A stretch of DNA of 64,000 bases from NCBI RefSeq assembly GCF_009601685.2, contig NZ_CP045701.2:3534001-3598000 (forward strand), in the 5' to 3' direction. This DNA comes from Pseudomonas brassicacearum (GTDB taxonomy: Bacteria > Pseudomonadota > Gammaproteobacteria > Pseudomonadales > Pseudomonadaceae). Positions 1 to 10,800 of the stretch are shown one piece after another (within the stretch, counting starts at the first letter, position 1; each line of letters opens with the position of its first letter). The notes under the pieces are model-generated. The model did no database searches and had not been told where the DNA came from. It was given only the letters and a program-made list of their open reading frames with translations. A program made the position numbers and the translations under genes.

Positions 1-1814
1 TGAGTGATGGTCTGCGCCAACACCGCAACCGGTGCACTGTCTTGCAACAGGTAGGCAATACGCTCCGCCGGGTAGGCCGGGTCAACGGGGACATAGCCGG
101 CCCCGGCTTTCAGCACGCCCAACAGGCCGACGATCATGTCCAGGCTACGCTCGACACAGATCGCCACCCGGTCGTCCGGGCAAACGCCCAGCGCCAGCAG
201 ACGGTGCGCAACCTGGTTCGCCCGGGCATTGAGTTCGCAGTAAGTCAATGCCTGGTCGACGTACACCACCGCCATCGCTTGCGGGTGCGCCGCGGCCTGG
301 GTTTCGAATTGCCGATGGATCAGCAGATCATGGGTATACGTCGCCCCGGTCGCATTCCAGGTTTCAAGCAATTGCTTGCGTTCGGCCGGCGGCAAGATTG
401 CCAGGCGGTGCAACGGCGTCTGCGGAGCGTGCTCCAGGGCCTCGACCAGGCTTTCCAACGCCACTTGCATATAACCACAGACGCGCTGGGCACCGATCCG
501 GGAATCGACCAACGCCGTCAGGCTGAAATCCTCTCCCAGGTCATCGACGCTCATCGTCAGCGGATAATTGGTGCGCTCTTCGCCGCCCAGGGCCTCGATA
601 CCCTCCCAGGCGGACGAGGTGTGCAGCGCGATGGGCTCGGCGACCGAATGGCGGTAATTGAGCAACGCGCTGAATAATGGCGTCGGTGCCATGACGCCAC
701 TGCAACGCTGGGCCAACGCCAGGGAGGCATGCTCATGACCCAACAGGCCGGTCAGCCGTGCGTGGGTCGCCAGGACACCGTCGCGCACGCTTTGCGCACC
801 GACCTGCACGCCAATCGGCAAGGTGTTGATGAACATTCCCAATGCCCGGTCGGCGCCTTCGCCGCCCTGCATCCGCCCCATCAGCACCGTGCCAAACACC
901 ACCTCTTCGCGCCCCGAGACCCGACCCAATACCTGGGCCCAGGCCAAGTGATGCAACGCTGCTGCGCTCACACCCAAGCGGCGGGCCTGGGTGCGCAGGC
1001 GTCGGCTCAAATCAGTCGCGAGACCCTGCCGGGCTTCCTCGACAAGGCTGCCATCGCCGCGTACATCCTGCAGGCCGAACGGGAGCGTCGGCTCGTCGAT
1101 GGCACCGAGCATGTCGCGGAAAAACGCCTCGTGCGCTTCACGGCTGACGCCCAGGCAGGCCTGGGCCACGTAGTTGCGATACGGCACCGCCTCGCCCAAC
1201 TGGCCGGCCTGGCCCAGCAGGTGTGCCTGCATCTCATGTCGCACCACTTCCAGCGCCGTATGGTCGAGCGCCATGTGATGGAAGAGCAAGCTCGCCACCC
1301 AACGCTGGTTGAGCGCATCCTCGGCAAAGCGGATGCACATCAACGGCGCCTCACGGATATCCAGGCGATGCTGGCTGGCGTCAAAGCGAGCCTTCAATTG
1401 ACCGGCGATGTCGCCATCGCCAGTACCGAGGAGCACTTGCTCCACACCCAGCGATGCCTTGCGCCAGACCACCTGCACCGGCTCGTCCAGACCTTCCCAG
1501 GCCATGGCGGTACGCAGGATGTCATGGCGGTCGATCACCCCCTGCAAGGCCTGGGTGAAAGCGTCGAGGCGTTCGCGACCGTCAAAGGAAAACTGTGCCT
1601 GCAAGACATAGGGATCGCCCTGCTCGGCCGACAGGTGATGGTAGAGAATGCCTTCCTGCAATGGCGCCAGCGGATAGATGTCCTGCACATTGCGCGCACC
1701 ACCCGGCACGGCCGCCACGATGCAGTCGATGGCTTCCTGGCTCAACGCGGCCAGCGGCAACATCGCCGGGGTAATGTGGGTGCAACCCGGTGGAATCAGG
1801 TTGGCCGGGACGTC
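1..1814 (-). other. Module 4 (dual C/E, start of A; cut by window edge)
   Basis: The C domain has HHLSAEQGD and HHMALDH. Only about 115 residues of the A domain are visible, before its specificity core, so the substrate cannot be read. Confidence 0.85.
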
Positions 1815-4800
1815 GATTTCATCACCGTCATGACCCACCGCCGCTGCCAGCGCGGCCAGGGTCGGTTGATTGAACAGCACGCGCACATCGGCGCTCAGGC
1901 CGGCTTGGCGCATCCGCTCGATCAGGCTGACCGCCAGCAGCGAATGCCCGCCCAGTTCGAAGAAGTGGTCATGGCGACCGACTTGCTCCAGGCCCAGCAG
2001 GTCCTGCCAGACTTGCGCCAGGACGGTTTCGGTTTCGCCTTGGGGGGCTTCGTAGCCTCGGGAGATGACGGCATCCAGCTGCGGTGTCGGCAGCGCCTTG
2101 CGGTCGAGTTTGCCGTTCGGTGTCAGGGGCAGTGCGTCCAGTCGGACGTAGGCCATTGGCACCATGTAGTCAGGCAGTTGTGTTTGCAGGTGCGCGCGCA
2201 GGGTTTCGATGTCTACGGTTTCGTCCAGTGAGTTCTGGGTGAAATAGGCCACCAGGCGTTTGTCGCCCGGCACGTCTTCACGGGCCAGGACCACGGTTTC
2301 CTTGATGTTTGGCGCCTGGGCGAGCTTGGCTTCGATCTCGCCCAGTTCGATGCGGAAACCACGGATCTTCACCTGGTCGTCGTTGCGGCCCAGGTATTCG
2401 ATGTTGCCGTCCGGCAGGTAGCGGCCCAGGTCGCCAGTGCGATACATGCGGGCATTTGGATCACTGCTGAACGGGTCTTTCAGGAAGCGTTCAGCCGTCA
2501 GGTCGTCACGATTGAGATAACCGCGCGCGACCCCGGCACCGCCGATGTAGATTTCGCCCGGAACGCCCAGTGGCACCGGTTGCTTGTGCTCGTCCAGCAG
2601 ATAGAACTGGGTGTTCGCCACCGGTTTACCGATATGCGCGGCAAAGCCGTCTTCACGGGCCATCGATACCCAACTCGAATAGGTCGTGGTTTCCGAAGGG
2701 CCGTAGAGGTTGCACAGGCGCTTGACCTGGGTCTGTTCGAACAACGCTTCCACCAAGCTGCGCTTCAAGGCTTCACCGGCGACGTTCACCGTGTCGACGC
2801 CCTCGCCCAACCCGCCCGATTCCAACAACGCCTTGAGGGCCGACGGTACGGTGTTGATCAAGGTGATGTCGTGTTCGCCCTGTTGCAGCTCCAGCACATT
2901 AGTGACCACATCGATGCTGCCGCCGGAGGTCAGCGGCGCGAAGCACTCATAGACGGCCAGGTCGAAGTTCAGAGAAGTCGAGAACAGGGTTTTCGACAAT
3001 GTGGCGTCATCGAAGGAGCGATGGGCCCAGGTCAGGAAGTTCACCGTGTTGCGGTGTTCGATCATCACGCCTTTAGGCAGACCCGTCGAACCCGAGGTGT
3101 AAATGACATAGGCCAGGTGCGATGAAGTCAGCCCGCTGATCTCCGGATTGGAGACGGACTCGTCCTGCCACAAACCGCTGTCGAGATTGATCACGGCCAT
3201 CGAGGCATCGCGCAACAAGCCGACGGTAACGTCCTGCGCCAACACTGCCGCCGGTGCGCTGTCCTCGAGCATGTAGGCAATCCGATCCAACGGATACGCC
3301 GGATCCAGCGGCACATAACCACCGCCGGCCTTGAGAATCGCCAGCAAGCCAACAACCATGTCGATACCGCGCTCGACGCAGATCGCCACCCGCGAATCGG
3401 GCTCTACGCCCTGCTTGCGCAGGTAATGGGCCAGGCGGTTGGCCCGCTCGTTCAGTTCCCCGTAGCTCAGGCGTTGCCCGCCGCGAATCACCGCCACCGC
3501 ATCCGGCGTACGCTGAACCTGCGCCTCGAACAACCCATGAATCGTCTGCTGCCGCGGGTAGTCAGCCTCGGTGGCGTTGAAATCCCGCAACAACTGCCAA
3601 CGCTCATCTCCAGGCAGGATATCCAGCGCATTGACCGGCGACTGAGGCGCGAACTCCAGCGCCTCCACCAGACTCGCCAAAGCTGTCTCCATGTAGGTGC
3701 CGACCTGCCGGGCATCGACAGCGCCAGCCGTCTGTACGCTCAACAGAAAGCCTTCGCCCAGGTCGTCGACCGACAACATGCATGGATAGTTGGTCCGTTC
3801 CATGACCGCCAACACCTGTGCTCCCGCCCAACGCTCGATGCCGTCGTTGTCCTGGAGCGGGCTGTGGCGGTAGTTGAGCAAGGCGCTGAACAGCGGCAAC
3901 GAAGCCGGCACACCACTGCAGCGCTGGGCCAATGCCAGCGAGGCGTGTTCATGACCGAGCAAGGCGGTCAGTCGCTCATGGGTCGCCTTGACACCCGTGC
4001 GTACATCCTCGGCCCCCACCTTCACCCGCAGCGGCAAGGTATTGATGAACATGCCCAGCGCGCGGTCAGAGCCCTCGCCGCTCTGCATGCGGCCCAACAA
4101 CACGGTGCCGAAGACCACGTCTTCGCGCCCGGACAAGCGTCCCAGCACCCGGGCCCACGCCAGGTGATGCAGGGCCGCCGGGCTCACGCCCAACTGGCGC
4201 GCCTGCTGGCGCAGGCGCAGGCTCAACGCGTTATCGAGGTTCAACTTGGCCTCGTCGATGCCCCGGCCGTCGCCCTGTACTTCACGCAGCCCGAACGGCA
4301 GCGTCGGTTCCTCGACATCGCCGAGCATCTCGCGGAAAAAGTCTTCGTGTTGCGCGCGGCTGACACCCAGCAGAGTCTGCGCCACGTAATTGCGGTACGG
4401 CATGGCGGCGTCCAGGCGCTCGGCCTCACCGTTGAGGCACGCCAGCATTTCCGCCTGCATCACGTCCAGCGCCGTATGGTCCAGGGCAATGTGGTGGAAC
4501 AGCAGGATCGCCACCCAGCGCTGCTGGGCACTGTCCCAGGCGCACGCCAGGCGCATCAGCGGCGCCTTGCCCAAATCCAGGCGACAATGCCGAGGGTCGA
4601 AAAGCGCTTGTAGTTGCGTGGCGATGTCGCCTTGGATCGGGTCCAACAGCGGTTCTTCGAGCAGCAGCTCGGTACGGCGCTGGACCACTTGCAAGGGCTG
4701 GTCGAAGCCTTCCCAGAGCACCGCGGTCCGGAGGATGTCGTGCCGATCGATGACCGCCTGCAAAGCCTGGACGAACCCATCGAGCCGGGCACGGCTGTCC

Positions 4801-7800
4801 AGGGCAAACGTGGCTTGCAGCAAGTACGGGTCGCCCGCTTGCGCGGCAATGTGGTGGTAGAGAATCCCCTCTTGCAGCGGGGCCAACGGGTAGATGTCCT
4901 GCACATTGCCGACCCCACCAGGCACCGTGGCGACAATCCGGTCGATGGTGGACTGGTCCAGCGACACCAGCGGCAGCATGGCCGGCGTGATCCGCTGGCA
5001 ACCGGTGACGATACCATTGGCCGGCACCACGATGTCAGCACGACCGCCCACCGCTGCGGCCAGGGCGGCCAGGGTTGGTTGACCGAACAACACGCGCACA
5101 TCCGCGCTCACGCCGGCCTGGCGCATCCGCTCGATCAGTTTCACTGCCAGCAGCGAATGTCCGCCCAGCTCGAAGAAGTGGTCATGGCGCCCCACCCGCT
5201 CCACGCCGAGTACCTCGGTCCAAAGCCGGGCCAGCACAGTTTCCACCTCGCCCTGCGGTGCTTCATAGGCACGGCTGGCGAAGGCGTCCGCCTCGGGCGC
5301 CGGCAACGCCCGTCGCTCCAGTTTGCCGTTGGGCGACAGGGGCAGTTTTTCCAGGCGCACATAGGCCGCCGGGACCATGTAGTCCGGCAAGAGTGCTTGC
5401 AGATGCGCGCGCAGTGAATCGGCGTCGGGCCACAGGTCCGCGACCGCAGGCGTGAAGTACGCCACCAGGCGTTTGTCGCCAGGGCTGTCTTCACGGGCGA
5501 TGACCGCCGCCTCTTTGATCCCGGCGTGCTGGCAAAGCCTGGCCTCGACTTCTCCCAGCTCGACACGGAAACCGCGGATCTTGATCTGATCGTCGTTGCG
5601 CCCCAGGTATTCAATGCAACCGTCGGGCTGGTAACGCCCCAGGTCACCGGTCTTGTACAGGCGCGCCTGGCCATCCATCGTGAACGGATCGCGAATGAAA
5701 CGTTCGGCACTGAGGTCATCGCGGTTCAGGTAGCCACGGGCAACGCACACGCCGCCGATGTGGATTTCGCCCGCCACGCCGGCCGGAACCGGGCGCAGGT
5801 GTTCGTCCAGCAGATAAATGCGGGTGTTGGCCACCGGGTGCCCGATGGCCGGCAGCGTAGGCCAGGCGGCGACATCGTCCGGCAAGGTCAGCGCGGTGGC
5901 GACGTGGGATTCGGTCGGGCCGTAGTGGTTGTGCAGGCGGCAGCCGTCCAGGCGGGCAAAAAATTCACGGATCTGTGGCGTGATGCGCAGTTGCTCGCCC
6001 GCAGTGATGACGTCCTGCAGCGGGCACGCCAGCGGACAGTCCTCACCGTCGCCCACCACCGCTTCGGCCAACGCCTGCAGGGCGACACACGGCAGGTAGA
6101 GGCGCTCGATGCGCTGCTCGCGGATGTGTTGGAACAGACGGTGGAAATTCAATCGGACATCAGCATGGATCAACGACAGTTCGCCACCGGCGCACAGGGT
6201 GCTGAACATCTCCTGGAAGGCAACGTCAAAGCCCAGGGCCGCGAATTGCAAGGTGCGGACGGTCGCGCGGCCTTGCTGCTGGGCCTGTTCGATTTGCCAC
6301 TGCATCAGGTTGACCAGGGCCCGGTGCGGCATGGCAACGCCCTTGGGCTGGCCGGTGGAACCCGAGGTATAGATGACATACGCCAGGCCGTCGGGGCTCA
6401 GGCCGCTCACGTGCGGATTGGTTTGCTGTTGGGCGCTGATACCCGCGGCATCGCGTGCCTCGGGATCGAGTAACAACACCGGCATGCTCGGCTGCGGGAA
6501 GCGGGCCGGCAATTCGCGCTGGGTCAGCAGCACCTTGGGCGCGCTGTCCTCCAGCATGTAGGCCAGGCGTTCACTCGGATAGGCCGGGTCCAGGGGCACA
6601 TAAGCAGCACCAGCCTTGAGGATACCCAGCAGCCCCGCGACCATTTCCAGGCTGCGGTCCACGCAGATCGCCACACGATCATCGGCACCGATTCCCTGCT
6701 CGATCAGGCGATGGGCAATCTGGTTCGCCAGCCGATTCAGTTCACCGTAGCTCAGGCACGCGTCCTGATACGTCAGCGCGACAGCGTCTGGCCGGGCCTG
6801 GACCTGGGCTTCGAACAATTGATGGATCAGCAACCCCGCCGGGTAGGCCGTATCGAAGGCATTGAAGTCCTCGACCAACTGACGCCACTCATTGGAGGGA
6901 ACAATATCCAGGTCATGCAGCGGTGAGTCGACAGCTTGATCGAGCGCATCGGCCAGTGCTTCGAGCACCGTATTCATATAGGCGCAAACGCGCTGCGCGC
7001 CGACGCCGGCCACGGCTTGCACCGTCAGCCCGAACGACTCGCCCAGGTCGTCTATCGACAGCGACAGTGGGTAGTTGGTCCGCTCTTCGCCGCCGAGGAT
7101 CTCGACCCCAGCCCAGGTTCGCGCCTGACCGGCGTCGTTGGGTGCCTGCGCAGCCACCGCGGTTTGCCGGTAGTTCAGCAACGCGCTGAACAGTGGCGTC
7201 GGCGCGGCGACCCCGCTGCAACGTTGCGCCAGGGACAACGGCGCATGCTCGTGACCAAGCAGCGCCGCCAGGCGCTCGTGGGTGGCCTTCAGCGCGGCCA
7301 GCACACCCTGCCCCCCTGCCTCGACGCGCAACGGCAGCGTGTTCACGAACATGCCCAAAGCGTGCCCGTCGTCCTGGCCGCTGTGCAGGCGTCCCATCAA
7401 GACCGTCCCGAACACCACATCCTGGCGGCCGGACAAGCGCCCCACCACCTGGCCCCAGGCCAAATGGTGCAGGCTCGCCGTGCTGACTCCCAGGCGCCGT
7501 GCCTGGGCGCGCAGGCGCTGGGTCAAGTCGGCAGCCAGGGACAGCGAAGCCTCTTCGATACCGGTGCCGTCGCCTTGCACATCCTGCAAGCCGAACGGCA
7601 GCGTCGGCTCGTCCACGTCCCCGAGCATTTCGCTGAAGAACGCTTCATGTTGACCAGGATCGCTGCCCAAGCGCACCTGCGCCACATAGTTGCGATAAGG
7701 CACGGACCTGGGCAGTTCACCCGCACGGTTTTCCAGGTGGGCCTCGATTTCCTTGCCCAGCATGCCCAGGGACGTGGCGTCATCGATCAAGTGATGGAAC

Positions 7801-10800
7801 AGCAACACCGCGACCCAACTGCCGCTGACGAGGTCTTCGGCCACGTGGATGCGCATCATCGGTGCCTGGCGCAGGTCGAAGCGGGTATGGCGAGGATCGA
7901 AGCGGGCCCGCAGCTGCTCGGCGATGTCGCCATCGGCCGCATTCAAGGCGAGTTCTTCCACCATCAGCCGGGCCTGGCGCCAGACCACCTGGACCGGCTC
8001 GCCCAGGTCTTCCCACATCACTGACGTACGCAGGATGTCGTGCCGTTCGACCACCGCCTGCAAGGCCTGGACGAACGCATCCAACTGTTCGCGACTGCCC
8101 ACGCGCAACAGCGCTTGCAGCAGATAGGGATCGCCCTGGGCGGTCGCCAGATGGTGATACAGGATGCCTTCCTGCAATGGCACCAGCGCGTAGATGTCCT
8201 GGACGTTGCTCACCCCACCCGGCACCGCCGCGACAATACGGTCGATTTCGTCCTGGGTCAGCGTTGCCAGTGGCAGCAGGTCTGGCGTGATGCTCTGGGC
8301 ATCGTGGGCAATGGCGTTGTCCGGTACGACAATGCCACCGCTGCTGCCCGTGGCGGCCGCCAGTGTCGCCAGGGTTGGCTGGCCGAACAGCACCCGCACA
8401 TCGGTGTCCAGATTGACTTGGCGCATGCGCTCGATCAGCTTGACCGCCAGCAGCGAGTGACCACCCAGTTCGAAGAACCGGTCATGGCGCCCTACCTGTT
8501 CGACGCCGAGCAGTTCAGTCCAGAGCCCGGCCAGGGTGATTTCCACGTCGCCTACCGGCGCTTCGAACACGCGATGGGCATACGCCTGTGCATCGGGCGC
8601 CGGCAGTGCCTTGCGATCGAGCTTGCCGTTGGTGGTCAGCGGGAACCGTTCAAGGACCACGAAGGCACTGGGCACCATGTAGTCCGTCAACGAACCCAGC
8701 AGGTTCGAACGCAGTTCGGCCGCCGACAGTTGTGCGCCTTCGCCGGCGATCAGATAGGCCACCAGGCGTTGATCGCCCGGCGTGTCTTCACGGGCGATGA
8801 CCACCGCTTCGCGCACACCCTCGCACGCCGCCAGCTTCGTCTCGATCTCGCCAAGCTCGATACGGAAGCCACGGATTTTCACCTGTTCGTCGTTGCGCCC
8901 CAGGTATTGCAACTCACCGTTCTCCTGCCAGCGACCGAGATCGCCGGTGCGATACATCCGTGCCCCGGCAGTGCTGTCGAACGGATCGGCGATGAAGCGG
9001 GTGTCATTGAGTTCGGGCCTGTTCAGGTAACCCCGTGCCACCCCCGCGCCAGCGACATACAACTCGCCTGCCACGCCCACCGGCACGGGCTGGCCGTACG
9101 GGTCGAGCAGGTACAGGCGCAGATCAGGGATACGCTTGCCGATCGGACTGCCCCCGCCCCACTGCGCATCGGCGGCTTCAAGCGGACGGTACGTCACGTG
9201 CACCGTCGTTTCAGTGATGCCGTACATGTTGACCAATTGCGTCCCGGCATTGCTTGCACGGTCATACCACGGCTTGAGAATGCGAGTGTCCAGCGCTTCG
9301 CCACCAAAAATCACCTGACGCAGACTGTGGCGCAGCTCGCTTTCGCCCTGGGCCGCGATCAACTGGCGGAAGGCACTCGGCGTCTGGTTCAAGACCGTGA
9401 CCCCGGCCTCGCACACCAGTGCGTAGCAGTCTTGCGGGGAACGGCTGACCAGTTGTGGCACCACCAGCAAGCGGCCGCCATGGGTCAACGCGCCCCAGAT
9501 TTCCCAAACCGAGAAATCGAACGCGAAGGAATGGAACAGCGCCCATACATCCTGAGGGCCAAACTCGAACCACGGTTGGGTCGCCGAAAATAGCCGTGCG
9601 ACGTTGCGATGCTCGACCATCACGCCCTTGGGCAACCCGGTGGAACCCGAGGTGTAGATCACGTAGGCCAAGTGGTGCGACGTCAGCGCCGCGACGTCGG
9701 GGTTGTGCGACGGCTGTTCAGCGATCCCCGCGCTGGCGGGCTGATCGAGCCATAACGCCGGCGCAGACAGCGCCGGCAGTTGCACCTCCAGCGCCGACTG
9801 GGTGAGCAAGGCCGACGGGGTGCTGTCCTCGAGCATGAAGGCCAGGCGCTCCGGCGGATAGGCCGGGTCCAGCGGCACGTAACCGGCGCCGGACTTCAGG
9901 ATACCCAACAGGCCGACGATCATGTCCAGGCCACGCTCGACACAAATCGCCACCCGGTCGTCCGGGCGAACACCCAGCGCCAGCAAGCGATGGGCGACTT
10001 GGTTGGCCCGGGCATTGAGCTCGCCGTAGGTCAATGCTTGGTCTTCATGCACCACTGCCACCGCATCGGGTTGCGCGGCCGCTTGCGCTTCGAACAGGCC
10101 ATGGATCGTGCGGTCGTGCTCATAGTGCTGCCCGTCGTTGGCGTTCCAGGCCTGTAGCTGAAGGGCCTCGGCCGGCGTCGGCAGTACAAACTCGCAGATC
10201 GGCAATGCGTCATGACCCAAGCCTTGCTCCAGCACCTGTATGAAGCGCTCGGCCATCGCCTCGATTTCACCGTCCTGGAAAAAAGCTGCGTTGTAGATCC
10301 AGTGCAGCCAGGCGTTATCGTCGTGCGGGTTGCTGCGCACGTGAATGGCCAACGGCATTTGTTCGTGCCCGTTCGAGCACTTGAACGAACGCGCCGGGGC
10401 TTGCCCGAACATGAACTGGTGATCGTCCAGCTCATAGGAGAACGATATGTCGAACAACTGCGCACGGTTGCCCTGCAGCAATTCCAGCGAACGGTTCATG
10501 TCGCTCAGGGGGAAGCGCTGGTGGCGATAGTCCTGCTTGAGGGTGCGCGCCACGTCGTGGACCAGCTCGCCGAATGACAGCTCGGCGCTGAAGCGCAACC
10601 GCACGGCACTCACCTGGGTGAACATCCCCATGGTTTTCTTGAAGGACGCGTTGGAGCGATTCAGGACCGGCAAACCGATCACCAGCTCTTCACGTTGGGT
10701 GGTGCGGGCAAAATAAACGTACAGCGCAGCCAGCAGCACAGCCGAGCGTGAGGACTGATGCACCTGCGCCAGGGCGTCGATCCGCTCGTTCAGCGACCGA